The position numbers were made by a program, and so were the translations under genes. 64,000 bases of DNA, from positions 1 to 64,000 of the forward strand of contig NZ_WQRF01000005.1 in NCBI RefSeq assembly GCF_009758415.1. The letters run 5' to 3'. Shown in pieces: positions 8,036 to 18,826 of the stretch; the first letter of the stretch is position 1, and every line of letters starts with the position of its first letter. The notes under the pieces are model-generated. The model was not told where the DNA came from. It ran no database searches and worked only from the letters and a program-made list of their open reading frames with translations. The stretch is from Devosia marina (GTDB taxonomy: Bacteria; Pseudomonadota; Alphaproteobacteria; Rhizobiales; Devosiaceae).

Positions 8036-8593
8036 ATGATCGATCCCCACGACCTCAGCGTCATAGCCTTTCAGAACGCGCCGATCGGCTTGGTGGTCAC
8101 CGAGAGCCGCGTCATCAAGGGATGCAATCCGGCCTTTGCCGAGATGTTCGGCTATGCTGTCGAGGCGTTGCTGGAGCAGTCCTTCGCCATCCTCTACCCC
8201 TCCATGGAGGAATTCGAGCGCATTCGCGACGTCGGGGTGGAACCGCTCAAGCGCACAAACCGCTACTCGGACGAACGCATCATGGCCCGCAAGAATGGCA
8301 CGCTGTTCTGGTGCCGTGTGCGTGGTCATTCCCTGACCCGCGACGATGACCCGCTGCGCCGGGCGGTATGGAGCTTTGCCGATCTCTCCGAAACGCGCAA
8401 CGTGCTCAACCTCTCCGGCCGCGAGCGGCAGATCGTCATGCATCTTGGCGAAGGCCGCACTTCCAAGGAGATCGCCCGCACCCTCGATATCTCGCCCCGC
8501 ACCGTCGAAAGCTACCGCGCCCGGCTGCTCAAGAAATACAATGCGCACAATGTGGCTGAGCTGCTCTCCCATCTCAGCTCGATGCCTGGTTGA
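8036..8593 (+). CDS. PAS-LuxR transcriptional regulator
   Basis: A 185-residue cytoplasmic regulator. Residues about 5-120 form a PAS domain (APIGLVVTESRVIKGCNPAF, then F-G-Y). Residues about 125-182 form a LuxR/GerE helix-turn-helix (LSGRERQIV, SKEIARTLDISPRTVESYRA). There is no receiver domain, so PAS most likely senses a small molecule directly instead of receiving a phosphate. The start ATG has only a weak ribosome site. Its stop lies five bases before the next gene's ATG, so the two regulators are co-transcribed. It may control the left-wing importer, the pair itself, or both. Confidence 0.88.
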   Translation: MIDPHDLSVIAFQNAPIGLVVTESRVIKGCNPAFAEMFGYAVEALLEQSFAILYPSMEEFERIRDVGVEPLKRTNRYSDERIMARKNGTLFWCRVRGHSLTRDDDPLRRAVWSFADLSETRNVLNLSGRERQIVMHLGEGRTSKEIARTLDISPRTVESYRARLLKKYNAHNVAELLSHLSSMPG

Positions 8594-8598
8594 CCGCC

Positions 8599-9993
<1,395 letters not shown>

Positions 9994-10000
9994 TGGGAAA

Positions 10001-10051
10001 TGTCCGGATCTCCGGACAGAATCTGTCCGGCTCTTCCAGAAAACCGGACAG
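10001..10051. promoter_or_regulatory. Two TGTCCGG palindromes, putative enhancer (UAS)
   Basis: TGTCCGGATCTCCGGACA at 10001-10018 has eight-base arms around a two-base spacer. A second pair, CTGTCCGG at 10023-10030 and CCGGACAG at 10044-10051, has eight-base arms separated by 13 bases. Both lie 43 to 93 bases upstream of the -24 element, where sigma-54 activators bind. There is no T-tract, so a terminator role for the upstream gene is less likely. Confidence 0.65.
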
Positions 10052-10093
10052 CCTCGTCGTTCCGGCATAGCAAAACCACCGGGAAACCGGCAC

Positions 10094-10109
10094 TGGCACG
10101 CTTCGTGCA
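10094..10109 (+). promoter_or_regulatory. Sigma-54 (-24/-12) promoter
   Basis: TGGCACGCTTCGTGCA matches the sigma-54 consensus TGGCAC-N5-TTGCA at all but one position and keeps the invariant GG and GC exactly ten bases apart. Transcription should begin near 10121, leaving a leader of about 46 bases before the dehydrogenase GTG. It would drive the whole right wing. Confidence 0.8.
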
Positions 10110-10166
10110 ATGTCTTGCCCAACAATCAAGGCCACAAGGCCGACGACAGGGTGGAGGCAAGGGATC

Positions 10167-10946
10167 GTGTCAAAGCGCGTTGCGCTGGTGACGGGATCGA
10201 CGAGCGGTATTGGGCTCGCGATCGCGCATAAATTTGCCGAGATGAACTATTGCGTGGCGCTCAACAGCTTTGAGCCCGCCGAAAGCCATGCGGCTCTCAT
10301 CGATGAGCTGGACGTCCTGGGCACAGGCGAGATCGTCTATTTTCCGGCTGACCTTGCCAACGCGCCGGCCAGCCGGGCGCTGGCTGAAGCGGTCATTGCC
10401 CACTTCGGTCATATTGACGTGCTGGTCAACAATGCCGGCATCCAGAAGGTCGCGCCAATCGAGGATTTTCCCGATGAGGATTGGCGGCGCATCGTTGCGG
10501 TGAGCCTCGATTCAGCATTTCACGCCATCCGCGCCAGCTTGCCGGGCATGACCGCGCGGGGCTGGGGCCGGATCATCAATATCGCCTCGGCCCATGGCCT
10601 GCGTGCCTCCCCTTTCAAATCGGCCTATGTCGCCACCAAGCACGCCGTTGTTGGCCTCACCAAGACCGTGGCGCTGGAGGCCGCCGAGAAGGGCGTCACC
10701 GTCAATGCCATCTGCCCCGGCTATGTCTGGACCCCACTGGTGGCCAAGCAGGTTGCAGACCAGGCCCGCGTCCACGGCCTTACCGAAGACGAGGTGATCC
10801 GGCAGGTGATCCTGGCGCCACAGCCGACCAAGCAATTCGTGCAACCCGAGGAGATCGCCGAAATGGCCGCCTATCTCTGCTCGGATTGGGCGCGTTCGAT
10901 CACCGGCTCGACCATTTCCATCGACGGAGGCTGGACCGCCAAATGA
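10167..10946 (+). CDS. bdhA: 3-hydroxybutyrate dehydrogenase (SDR family)
   Basis: A 259-residue short-chain dehydrogenase that oxidises (R)-3-hydroxybutyrate to acetoacetate with NAD+. The cofactor motif is T-G-S-T-S-G-I-G, NNAG is present, and the catalytic Tyr and Lys sit in S-A-Y-V-A-T-K. The Q-P-T-K-Q-F segment and the C-terminal I-D-G-G-W-T-A-K are characteristic of bacterial 3-hydroxybutyrate dehydrogenases rather than general SDRs. The GTG at 10167 gives the family length and follows GGAGG by nine bases. It is the first gene after the sigma-54 promoter and overlaps the next ATPase gene by four bases. Confidence 0.9.
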   Translation: MSKRVALVTGSTSGIGLAIAHKFAEMNYCVALNSFEPAESHAALIDELDVLGTGEIVYFPADLANAPASRALAEAVIAHFGHIDVLVNNAGIQKVAPIEDFPDEDWRRIVAVSLDSAFHAIRASLPGMTARGWGRIINIASAHGLRASPFKSAYVATKHAVVGLTKTVALEAAEKGVTVNAICPGYVWTPLVAKQVADQARVHGLTEDEVIRQVILAPQPTKQFVQPEEIAEMAAYLCSDWARSITGSTISIDGGWTAK

Positions 10947-11701
10947 GCGCCCCCGACATCATTCTGTCCGCCCGACAACTGACCAAGCGGTTCTCCGGCT
11001 TTACTGCAGTCAACGGCGTCGATCTCGACGTCGAACGCGGCACCATTCATGCGCTGATCGGGCCCAATGGAGCGGGCAAGACCACCTGCTTCAACCTGCT
11101 GACAAAGTTCCTGCAGCCCAGCGCGGGGACCATCAAGTTCAATGGCCGTGACATCACCAGCATGGCCCCCGCGGCCATTGCCCGGCTCGGCGTGGTCCGT
11201 TCCTTCCAGATATCGGCGGTGTTTCCACGCATGAGCGTGCTCGAAAACGTCCGCATCGCCCTGCAGCGCCGCCGTGGCGACAGTTTCGACTTCTGGCGCA
11301 ACCAGAAGGTGCTCAACGATTACGACGCTGAAGCCCGTGAGCGGATCGAGGAAGTGGGGCTGACCGAATTTATCGGCGAGACTGCCGGCGAATTGAGCTA
11401 TGGCCGCAAGCGCGCGCTCGAAATCGCCACGACCCTCGCGCTGGAACCGGAAATGCTGCTGCTCGATGAGCCGATGGCCGGCATGGCGCAGGAAGACGTG
11501 TCCCGCATTTCAGCCCTGATCCGCCGGATATCGGCCAAGCGCACCATCCTCATGGTCGAGCACAATCTTTCGGTGGTCGCTGACCTCTCCGACAAGATCA
11601 CCGTGCTGGCGCGCGGCGAAGTGCTCGCCGAAGGCCCTTATGAAACCGTCTCCAAGGACCCACGGGTCATTGAAGCCTATATCGGAGCTGGTCATGGCTG
11701 A
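10943..11701 (+). CDS. HAAT-type ABC importer ATPase, LivG-like (right wing)
   Basis: A 252-residue ATPase. Walker A is G-P-N-G-A-G-K-T-T, the signature L-S-Y-G-R-K-R is LivG-like, and Walker B is L-L-L-D-E-P-M-A-G-M followed by V-E-H-N-L-S-V-V. ATG 10943 overlaps the dehydrogenase stop (ATGA). Its coupling to the dehydrogenase gene is the strongest local hint that this importer serves the 3-hydroxybutyrate route. It ends in an eight-base overlap with the next ATPase. Confidence 0.92.
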   Translation: MSAPDIILSARQLTKRFSGFTAVNGVDLDVERGTIHALIGPNGAGKTTCFNLLTKFLQPSAGTIKFNGRDITSMAPAAIARLGVVRSFQISAVFPRMSVLENVRIALQRRRGDSFDFWRNQKVLNDYDAEARERIEEVGLTEFIGETAGELSYGRKRALEIATTLALEPEMLLLDEPMAGMAQEDVSRISALIRRISAKRTILMVEHNLSVVADLSDKITVLARGEVLAEGPYETVSKDPRVIEAYIGAGHG

Positions 11702-12431
11702 CGCTGCCCGCAAGATCGATCCCGCACCAGCCGCTCATGCTCTCGCCGTCCGCGACCTCCAGGCCTGGTATGACGAGAGCCACATTCTGCACGGCATCAA
11801 TTTCGATGTCGCGCCAGGCGAAGTGGTCACCCTGCTCGGCCGCAATGGCGCGGGCAAGACCACGACACTGCGCGCCATCATGGGGTTGATCGGCAAGCGC
11901 ACTGGATCGGTGCAGTTCGAAAACCGGGAACTCATTGCCTTGCCGGCACGCGCCATCGCCAAACTCGGCATCGCGTTCTGTCCTGAAGAGCGCGGTATCT
12001 TTTCCTCGCTCTCGGTCGACGAGAATCTGATGCTGCCACCGGTAATCAAGCCGGGCGGGCTCAGCCGCGAGGACGTGCTCACCATGTTTCCGAACCTGCG
12101 CGAGCGCCTATCGAGCCAGGGCACCAAGCTTTCGGGCGGCGAACAGCAGATGCTGGCCATTGCCCGTATCCTGCGCACCGGCGCCAAATTCCTGCTTCTG
12201 GACGAGCCGACCGAGGGCCTTGCCCCGGTCATCGTACAGCAGATCGGCCGCACACTGGCCACGCTCAAGAACCAGGGCTTCACCATCGTCCTGGTCGAGC
12301 AGAACTTTCATTTCGCCGCCTCGGTCGCCGATCGCCACTACGTGGTCGAACAGGGCCGGGTCATCGACATGATCCCCAACACAGAGATCCAGACCAATCT
12401 GGGCAAGCTTCACGCCTATCTTGGCGTGTGA
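11694..12431 (+). CDS. HAAT-type ABC importer ATPase, LivF-like (right wing)
   Basis: A 245-residue partner ATPase: Walker A G-R-N-G-A-G-K-T-T, signature L-S-G-G-E-Q-Q, Walker B L-L-L-D-E-P-T-E-G-L, and the LivF-type V-E-Q-N-F-H-F switch. The first 15 residues (rich in Ala and Pro) precede the domain. ATG 11694 lies inside the end of the LivG gene, which indicates translational coupling. Confidence 0.92.
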   Translation: MADAARKIDPAPAAHALAVRDLQAWYDESHILHGINFDVAPGEVVTLLGRNGAGKTTTLRAIMGLIGKRTGSVQFENRELIALPARAIAKLGIAFCPEERGIFSSLSVDENLMLPPVIKPGGLSREDVLTMFPNLRERLSSQGTKLSGGEQQMLAIARILRTGAKFLLLDEPTEGLAPVIVQQIGRTLATLKNQGFTIVLVEQNFHFAASVADRHYVVEQGRVIDMIPNTEIQTNLGKLHAYLGV

Positions 12432-12471
12432 GGAAACCGGTCCGGGAGAGGACCCTAGGAGGAGAGAACCA

Positions 12472-13668
12472 ATGAACTTCAAGACAGCAACCCTGGCGGG
12501 TCTTGCCGCCATGCTGATGACGGGCTCCGCCATGGCGGTGGACGTCAAGCTTGGCGTGCTCAACGACCGCTCGGGCATTTATGCCGACCTTTCGGGCGAA
12601 GGCTCGGTGGTGGCGGCCCGCATGGCCATCGAGGACTTCGACGCCGCGTCCAAGGGCATCAATGTCGAGGTGATTTCAGCCGACCACCAGAACAAGCCCG
12701 ACGTGGCCTCCACCATTGCGCGCCAGTGGTATGACGAGGAAGGTGTGGACGCCATCGTCGATGTGCCGACATCTTCGGCCGCGCTTGCCGTCAGCGAGAT
12801 CACCCGTGAGAAAGGCAAGATCTTCCTCAATTCCGGCGCCGCTTCGACTGACCTGACCGGCGCACAGTGCGCACCGGGCACCGCCCACTGGACCTACGAC
12901 ACTTACGCCCTGGCCAACGGCACTGGCCGCGCCATGGTCGAATCCGGCTACAAGAACTGGTACTTCCTGACCGCCGACTACGCCTTCGGCCATTCGCTCG
13001 AAGCCAACACCTCCAAGGTGGTTGAGGAAACCGGTGGCTCTGTGGTCGGCTCCGTCCGTCACCCCTTCCCGGGCACCGATTTCTCCTCGTTCCTGCTGCA
13101 GGCCCAGGCCTCGGGCGCAGACGTGATCGGCCTGGCCAATGCCGGCGGCGACACCGTCAACTCGATCAAGCAGGCCGCCGAATTCGGCATCACCCAGGCC
13201 GGGCAGGCACTTGCCGGGCTGCTGATCTTCATCACCGATGTGCATGCGCTGGGCCTTGAAACGGCGCAGGGCCTGGTGCTGACCGAAGCCTTCTACTGGG
13301 ATCTCAACGACGATACCCGCGAGTGGTCGGCACGTTTCTCCGAGGAAATGGGCGGCTCCAAGCCGACCATGGTCCATGCTGGCGTCTATTCGGCCGTCAC
13401 CCACTATCTCAAGGGCGTGGAAGCGGCCGACAGCAAGGAAACCGAGGCGGTCATGGACTGGATGAAGTCCAACCCGTCTCAGGACCAGGTCTTTGGCGAA
13501 GGCTCGCTGCGCGAAGACGGCCGCCACCTGCACGACATGTACCTGTTCCAGGTCAAGTCGCCTGCAGAATCCGCCGGCGACTGGGATTACTACAAGCTCC
13601 TCTCCACCATCCCGGCTGAAGTCGCCTTCATGCCGCTTGAAGACGGCGGCTGCGCACTCGTCGAGTAG
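12472..13668 (+). CDS. HAAT-type periplasmic substrate-binding protein (right wing)
   Basis: A 398-residue Peripla_BP_6 binding protein with a signal peptide ending near residue 22 (TGSAMA). The mature protein starts V-D-V-K-L-G-V-L-N-D-R-S-G. ATG 12472 follows AGGAGGAGAG, a strong ribosome site. It differs widely from the left-wing binding protein, so the two importers are not a recent duplication and probably take different ligands. The 98 bases after it are GC-rich with several short inverted repeats, of the kind that stabilise binding-protein messages. Confidence 0.92.
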   Translation: MNFKTATLAGLAAMLMTGSAMAVDVKLGVLNDRSGIYADLSGEGSVVAARMAIEDFDAASKGINVEVISADHQNKPDVASTIARQWYDEEGVDAIVDVPTSSAALAVSEITREKGKIFLNSGAASTDLTGAQCAPGTAHWTYDTYALANGTGRAMVESGYKNWYFLTADYAFGHSLEANTSKVVEETGGSVVGSVRHPFPGTDFSSFLLQAQASGADVIGLANAGGDTVNSIKQAAEFGITQAGQALAGLLIFITDVHALGLETAQGLVLTEAFYWDLNDDTREWSARFSEEMGGSKPTMVHAGVYSAVTHYLKGVEAADSKETEAVMDWMKSNPSQDQVFGEGSLREDGRHLHDMYLFQVKSPAESAGDWDYYKLLSTIPAEVAFMPLEDGGCALVE

Positions 13669-13766
13669 TTCTTCGTCCTCCTGGCGTCCCGGTTCCGGCC
13701 GGGGCGCCGCCCAATGTCGCCGGAGCGGTTCCGCTGCTGCGGATCCGCGAAATTAGGTAAGAGAAC

Positions 13767-14654
13767 ATGTTCGAGCTCTTGGGAATTCCCCCACAGGCCC
13801 TGTTCGGCCAGCTCCTTCTGGGGCTGATCAACGGCTCCTTTTACGCCCTGCTCAGCCTTGGGCTGGCCGTCATCTTCGGGCTGCTCAACATCATCAATTT
13901 CAGTCACGGGGCCCAGTACATGATGGGCGCTTTCGTGGCCTGGATGGGTCTGACCTATCTCGGCATTCCCTATTGGGGGGCACTGATCGTAGTACCACTG
14001 GTCGTGGGGGCGACCGGCGTCGTGATCGAGCGATTAATGATCTCGCGCCTCTATCATCTGGACCATCTCTATGGCCTGCTGCTGACCTTCGGCCTCGCCC
14101 TGATCATCCAGGGACTGTTCCGCAATGGCTTCGGCGTTTCGGGCCTACCGTATTCTATCCCGTCCCAACTCAGCGGGGGGACAAATCTCGGCTTCATGTT
14201 CCTGCCCAACTATCGCGCCTGGGTCGTCGTCGCCTCGCTCCTTGTCTGCTTCGGCACCTGGTTCGCCATTGAGCGCACCCGGCTTGGCGCCTATCTGCGC
14301 GCCGCCACGGAGAACCCCACTCTGGTGGGCGCCTTTGGCATCAACGTGCCGCGCATGATCACCCTCACCTACGGCTTCGGCGTGGCGCTGGCCGCCTTTG
14401 CCGGCGTGCTGGCCGCGCCGATCTATTCGGTCAATCCCAATATGGGCGCCGACCTCATCATCGTGGTCTTCGCAGTCGTGGTGATCGGTGGCATGGGCTC
14501 GATCCTGGGGGCCATTCTCACCGGCTTCGGTCTCGGCATCGTCGAAGGCCTGACCAAGGTCTTCTACCCCGAAGCCTCCTCGGTGGCGATCTTTGTCATC
14601 ATGGCCATCGTCCTGCTGGTTAAGCCCGCTGGCCTGTTCGGAAGGACCGCCTGA
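13767..14654 (+). CDS. HAAT-type ABC importer permease, LivH-like (right wing)
   Basis: A 295-residue permease with the LivH signature G-L-A-V-I-F-G-L-L-N-I-I-N-F-S-H near the N-terminus and V-I-G-G-M-G-S-I-L-G-A near the C-terminus. About eight hydrophobic segments are visible. The GAG of GTAAGAG before ATG 13767 is a weak ribosome site. The following permease starts one base after this stop codon. Confidence 0.92.
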   Translation: MFELLGIPPQALFGQLLLGLINGSFYALLSLGLAVIFGLLNIINFSHGAQYMMGAFVAWMGLTYLGIPYWGALIVVPLVVGATGVVIERLMISRLYHLDHLYGLLLTFGLALIIQGLFRNGFGVSGLPYSIPSQLSGGTNLGFMFLPNYRAWVVVASLLVCFGTWFAIERTRLGAYLRAATENPTLVGAFGINVPRMITLTYGFGVALAAFAGVLAAPIYSVNPNMGADLIIVVFAVVVIGGMGSILGAILTGFGLGIVEGLTKVFYPEASSVAIFVIMAIVLLVKPAGLFGRTA

Positions 14655-14655
14655 G

Positions 14656-15636
14656 ATGAGCGTTACGACAGAAACCACCTATTCCAGCGCGTCCCAGGCC
14701 ATGCCCATCGGCACGCCGCGCCACCACATCATCATCTTCGCCGTCCTCCTGGGGCTGCTGCTGATCGCACCCTTCCTGCTCTACCCGGTCTTCATCATGA
14801 AGATCCTGTGTTTTGCGCTCTTTGCCTCTGCCCTCAACCTGCTGCTCGGCTTTGGCGGACTGCTTTCATTCGGTCATGCCGCCTTCTTCGGATCGGCCAG
14901 CTACGTGACCGCCCACGCCGCCAAGGTCTGGGGCCTGACGCCCGAAGTTTCGATCCTGCTCGGCACCGGTTCAGCAGCGATCCTTGGCCTTTTGATCGGC
15001 GCGCTGGCCATCCGTCGCCAAGGCATCTATTTCGCCATGGTGACGCTGGCCTTTGCACAAATGGTCTTCTTTTTTGCCCTCCAGGCCCCCTTCACCGGTG
15101 GCGAGGATGGCATTCAGGCGGTTCCACGCGGCAACCTGTTCGGCGTGCTCTCGCTGGCCGATGACCGTACCCTCTACTTTGTGGTGCTGGCGATCGTGTT
15201 CGGCGGGCTGCTGGCGATCTACCGCATCATCCATTCGCCCTTCGGGCAGGTGCTCAAAGCCATTCGTGACAACGAGCCGCGCTCGATTTCGCTGGGCTAC
15301 AAGGTCAACCGCTACAAGCTGGCCGTGTTCGTGATGTCCGCGGCCCTCGCCGGGTTGGCGGGCTCGACCAAGTCCCTGGTGTTCCAGCTCGCCTCGCTGA
15401 CCGACGTTTACTGGACCATGTCCGGCGAGGTCGTGCTGATGACGCTGCTGGGTGGCATGGGCACCATATTCGGGCCGTTCGTGGGGGCTGCCGTCATCGT
15501 CACCATGCAGAATTATTTCGCAAGCTTTGGCGCCTGGGTGACCATTCTTCAGGGCACGATCTTCGTGATCAGCGTGTTGCTGTTCCGCGAAGGCATCGTT
15601 GGCGTGCTGTCCAAATGGATCAAGAAGCCCCTCTAG
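14656..15636 (+). CDS. HAAT-type ABC importer permease, LivM-like (right wing)
   Basis: A 326-residue permease. The motif L-N-L-L-L-G-F-G-G-L-L-S-F-G-H-A-A is the LivM hallmark, and L-L-G-G-M-G-T-I-F-G-P-F-V-G lies near the end. ATG 14656 follows the LivH stop almost directly; the ribosome site (GGA) is inside the previous gene. It completes the right-wing importer, after which the operon changes to metabolic genes behind a hairpin. Confidence 0.92.
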   Translation: MSVTTETTYSSASQAMPIGTPRHHIIIFAVLLGLLLIAPFLLYPVFIMKILCFALFASALNLLLGFGGLLSFGHAAFFGSASYVTAHAAKVWGLTPEVSILLGTGSAAILGLLIGALAIRRQGIYFAMVTLAFAQMVFFFALQAPFTGGEDGIQAVPRGNLFGVLSLADDRTLYFVVLAIVFGGLLAIYRIIHSPFGQVLKAIRDNEPRSISLGYKVNRYKLAVFVMSAALAGLAGSTKSLVFQLASLTDVYWTMSGEVVLMTLLGGMGTIFGPFVGAAVIVTMQNYFASFGAWVTILQGTIFVISVLLFREGIVGVLSKWIKKPL

Positions 15637-15653
15637 CGGCTCCATAAAAAATT

Positions 15654-15677
15654 CGCCATGCCGCAACAGGCATGGCG
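15654..15677 (-). terminator. Nine-base perfect hairpin between importer and CoA-transferase genes
   Basis: CGCCATGCC, six loop bases, GGCATGGCG. On the minus strand the stem is followed by AATTTTTTA, the form of an intrinsic terminator for antisense transcripts. On the plus strand it lacks a U-tract but could still act as a processing or message-stabilising hairpin inside the operon. Confidence 0.5.
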
Positions 15678-15707
15678 ACCTTACCACCAGTTCAGGGAGA
15701 GACCCGC

Positions 15708-16421
15708 ATGCGCAAGGTCAAATCCAGTGTCGCCGAAGCAATGGCCAATGTGCTGGCCGACGGTATGACCATCATGTCCGGCGGCTTTGGCCTCTGCGGC
15801 ATTCCCGAGGCGCTCATCGAAGGCATCGAAGCGTCAGGTGCCAAGGACCTCACCGTCATTTCCAACAATGCGGGCGTGGACGGCATTGGCCTTGGGCGCT
15901 TGCTGGCGACGCGACAGATCAAGAAGATGATCTCGTCCTATGTTGGCGAGAACAAGCTGTTTGCCGAGCAATACTTGTCCGGCGAGCTGGAGCTTGAGTT
16001 CAATCCGCAGGGCACACTGGCCGAGCGCATACGGGCCGGCGGAGCCGGCATCCCGGCCTTCTTTACCAAGACCGGTGTCGGCACGCTGATTGCCGAGGGC
16101 AAGGAAGTTCGCCGCTTTGGCGAGGACGACTATGTCATGGAAACCGGACTGGTCGCCGATGTCTCGGTGGTCCACGCCTGGAAAGGCGATCCCGAGGGCA
16201 ATCTGGTCTATCGGATGACGGCGCGTAACTTCAATCCGATGATGGCGACCGCCGGCAAGGTCACGATCGCCGAGGTGGAGGAACTGGTTGAGACCGGCAG
16301 CCTCGACCCGGACCATATCCACACGCCCGGCATTTTCATCGACCGGCTGGTCCATGTCCCCAACCCCGCCAAGCATATCGAAAAGCGAACCGTGCGGCAG
16401 CGCGACGAGGAGGTGGCATAA
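15708..16421 (+). CDS. scoA: 3-oxoacid CoA-transferase subunit A
   Basis: A 237-residue alpha subunit of succinyl-CoA:3-oxoacid (or acetate:acetoacetate) CoA-transferase. The glycine-rich [11 protein letters not shown] motif and [10 protein letters not shown] are typical, as is [12 protein letters not shown] 15708 follows AGGGAGAG. With subunit B it converts acetoacetate to acetoacetyl-CoA, the step after the dehydrogenase at 10167. The stop and the next ATG share one base. Confidence 0.92.
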   Translation: MRKVKSSVAEAMANVLADGMTIMSGGFGLCGIPEALIEGIEASGAKDLTVISNNAGVDGIGLGRLLATRQIKKMISSYVGENKLFAEQYLSGELELEFNPQGTLAERIRAGGAGIPAFFTKTGVGTLIAEGKEVRRFGEDDYVMETGLVADVSVVHAWKGDPEGNLVYRMTARNFNPMMATAGKVTIAEVEELVETGSLDPDHIHTPGIFIDRLVHVPNPAKHIEKRTVRQRDEEVA

Positions 16422-17077
16422 TGGCCTGGACCCGCGATCAGATGGCGGCGCGCGCCGCACGTGAACTCGAAGACGGTTTCTATGTCAATCTGGGCATTGG
16501 CATCCCGACGCTGGTGGCCAACTTCATTCCCGATAACATGGATGTGCGGCTCCAGAGCGAGAACGGCATGCTCGGCATGGGTCCCTTCCCCTATGAAGGG
16601 GAAGAGGACGCCGATCTTATCAATGCTGGCAAGCAGACCATCACCGCATTGCCCGAAACCAGCTTCTTTTCAAGCGCCGACAGCTTCGCGATGATCCGGG
16701 GCGGGCACATCGATCTGTCCATTCTGGGCGCCATGCAGGTGGCTGAAAATGGCGACTTGGCCAACTGGATGATCCCGGGCAAGATGGTCAAGGGCATGGG
16801 TGGCGCGATGGACCTGGTAGCCGGGGTCAAACGCGTCGTCGTGGTCATGGAACACGAGGCCAAGGGGCAGGCCAAACTGCTCCGGGAATGCACGCTGCCG
16901 CTCACGGGGAAGCGTGTCGCTGATCTGGTCATCACCGATCTTGGGGTGTTCTCCATCGCGCGCCGCGGTGAAACCGACATGCGGCTGATCGAGCTGGCCG
17001 ATGGGGTTTCAGTTGACGAAATCACCGCCAAGACCGAGGCTCGGTTCACGGTAGCACTGGGAGAGAAGGTGGCATGA
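16421..17077 (+). CDS. scoB: 3-oxoacid CoA-transferase subunit B
   Basis: A 218-residue beta subunit. The catalytic glutamate lies in [10 protein letters not shown], and the [14 protein letters not shown] segment is diagnostic. The glutamate carries CoA as a thioester during transfer. It overlaps subunit A by one base and the thiolase by four bases, so the three are translated together. Confidence 0.93.
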   Translation: MAWTRDQMAARAARELEDGFYVNLGIGIPTLVANFIPDNMDVRLQSENGMLGMGPFPYEGEEDADLINAGKQTITALPETSFFSSADSFAMIRGGHIDLSILGAMQVAENGDLANWMIPGKMVKGMGGAMDLVAGVKRVVVVMEHEAKGQAKLLRECTLPLTGKRVADLVITDLGVFSIARRGETDMRLIELADGVSVDEITAKTEARFTVALGEKVA

Positions 17078-18246
17078 GTGGAATAGTCATTGTCGGTGCC
17101 GCCCGTACACCGGTCGGCAGTTTCATGGGTCCGCTTAGCACGGTCCCTGCTCACGACCTGGGGGCCACCGCCATCACGGCTGCGCTGGAACGGGCCGGCG
17201 TGGCGCCGGACGAGATCAACGAAGTCATTCTGGGCCAGGTGCTCACTGCCGGGGCCGGTCAAAATCCAGCGCGCCAAGCGGCGGTGAAGGCCGGCATTCC
17301 GAAAGCCGCAACGGCCTTCGGCATAAACCAGGTCTGTGGCTCTGGGCTTCGCGCCGTGGCCATTGGCATGCAACAGATACTGTGTGGCGACGCTGACGTC
17401 ATCGTCGCCGGCGGGCAGGAGTCAATGTCGCTTGCCCCGCATTGTCAGTCGCTCCGCGCCGGCGCCAAGATGGGCAATATCAGCCTGGTCGACACCATGG
17501 TCGTCGACGGCCTGCTGGATGCCTTTGGCGGCTATCATATGGGCATCACCGCCGAGAACATGGCCCGCCAGTTCGAGATCACCCGCGAGCGGCAGGACGA
17601 ATTTGCTCTTGCCAGTCAACGCAAGGCGGCCAAGGCCCAGGCCGATGGCCACTTCTCCCGCGAGATCACCCCGGTCAGCATCGAGACGCGCAAGGGCACG
17701 ACCATCGTCGATAGAGACGACCACCTGCGACCCGAGACCAGTTCGGACGCGCTGGCCAAGTTGCGCCCGGCCTTTGACAAACAAGGCACGGTGACGGCTG
17801 GCAACGCATCAGGTCTCAATGACGGCGCCGCGGCACTGGTGCTGATGCGCGAGGAAGAGGCCGCCCGACGCGGTCTGACACCCCTCGCCCGCATTGCAGC
17901 CTGGGCGACCGCCGGGGTCGATCCCGCCATCATGGGCACGGGTCCCATTCCGGCTTCCCAGAGGGCGCTCGAGAAGGCCGGCTGGTCGATCCAAGACCTT
18001 GATCGCATTGAGGCCAATGAGGCCTTTGCCGCGCAGGCCTGCGCAGTCAATGCGGGCATGGGCTGGAACCCCGACATCGTCAATGTCAGCGGCGGCGCAA
18101 TTGCCCTGGGCCATCCCATTGGCGCATCGGGCGCGCGCATCCTGGTCACCCTGCTGCATGAGCTTGAGCGCAACAACCTCAGCAAAGGCCTCGCCACCCT
18201 TTGCATCGGAGGCGGTATGGGGGTCGCCCTCTGCGTCGAGCGGTGA
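17074..18246 (+). CDS. atoB: Acetyl-CoA C-acetyltransferase (thiolase)
   Basis: A 390-residue thiolase that splits acetoacetyl-CoA into two acetyl-CoA. Catalytic residues are visible: the nucleophilic Cys in N-Q-V-C-G-S-G-L, the His in [10 protein letters not shown], and the second Cys in C-I-G-G-G-M-G. Length and motifs fit the biosynthetic/acetoacetyl-CoA type. It is the last gene of the right wing and completes 3-hydroxybutyrate to acetyl-CoA conversion. No T-rich terminator is evident in the 166 bases that follow. Confidence 0.93.
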   Translation: MSGIVIVGAARTPVGSFMGPLSTVPAHDLGATAITAALERAGVAPDEINEVILGQVLTAGAGQNPARQAAVKAGIPKAATAFGINQVCGSGLRAVAIGMQQILCGDADVIVAGGQESMSLAPHCQSLRAGAKMGNISLVDTMVVDGLLDAFGGYHMGITAENMARQFEITRERQDEFALASQRKAAKAQADGHFSREITPVSIETRKGTTIVDRDDHLRPETSSDALAKLRPAFDKQGTVTAGNASGLNDGAAALVLMREEEAARRGLTPLARIAAWATAGVDPAIMGTGPIPASQRALEKAGWSIQDLDRIEANEAFAAQACAVNAGMGWNPDIVNVSGGAIALGHPIGASGARILVTLLHELERNNLSKGLATLCIGGGMGVALCVER

Positions 18247-18412
18247 AGCGGCGAGCGCCTGCGGACTGTCGGCAATCGGGAAAAACGCCCCCGGTTGGAG
18301 CGGCAGAAATTGGGCGCACTGCTGAAGGCAGGCGCCGACCCCCTTATTGACCCCTTGATGCCCTGCCTCGCGTGCCCGATAACGGACACGGATTAAGCCC
18401 GTGGTATTGGTG

Positions 18413-18826
18413 ATGAGCACGAGCGTAAGCGGACTAAACCATATTACCCTAGCGGTCGCTGACGTCGAGCGATCACTAGAGTTCTATCGTGACGTGCTCG
18501 GCTGTGCCGTCAGAGCGATATGGTCAGATGGTGCCTATTTGGAAGCAGGATCGCTTTGGCTATGCTTGTCTCGCGATGAGGAGGTGAGGTCTGCACCTCA
18601 CCCGGATTACACCCACATCGCGTTTAGCGTACCTGAAGAATCCTACAGTGAACTAAGCGCTCGGGTGTCTGCGACTGCTACAATATGGAAAGACAATCGG
18701 AGCGAAGGTGCTTCGACTTATTTTTTGGACCCTGACGGGCATAAGCTCGAGTTGCACGTGGGGTCACTGCAATCGCGACTTGCCTACTATCGAGAGCACC
18801 CGGGTAAGGGCGTAACAATCCTCTAG
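18413..18826 (+). CDS. fosA: FosA-like fosfomycin thiol transferase (VOC family)
   Basis: A 137-residue vicinal-oxygen-chelate protein matching FosA, which opens the fosfomycin epoxide with glutathione. The metal ligands align as H10 (G-L-N-H), H68 (D-Y-T-H) and E113 (K-L-E-L-H). The potassium-loop region S-E-G-A-S-T and the W-K-D-N-R-S-E-G motif are present. ATG 18413 is preferred over a GTG 12 bases earlier because G-L-N-H is then at the family position. Base composition is clearly lower in GC and codon use less biased than in neighbours, suggesting recent acquisition. Actual resistance is not established. Confidence 0.8.
   Translation: MSTSVSGLNHITLAVADVERSLEFYRDVLGCAVRAIWSDGAYLEAGSLWLCLSRDEEVRSAPHPDYTHIAFSVPEESYSELSARVSATATIWKDNRSEGASTYFLDPDGHKLELHVGSLQSRLAYYREHPGKGVTIL

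Noticed and set aside
9994..10166. Palindromes at 10001-10051 as a terminator of the sigma-54 activator gene
   Set aside because: No T-tract follows, the arms repeat a half-site also found upstream of the left wing, and a -24/-12 promoter lies just downstream.
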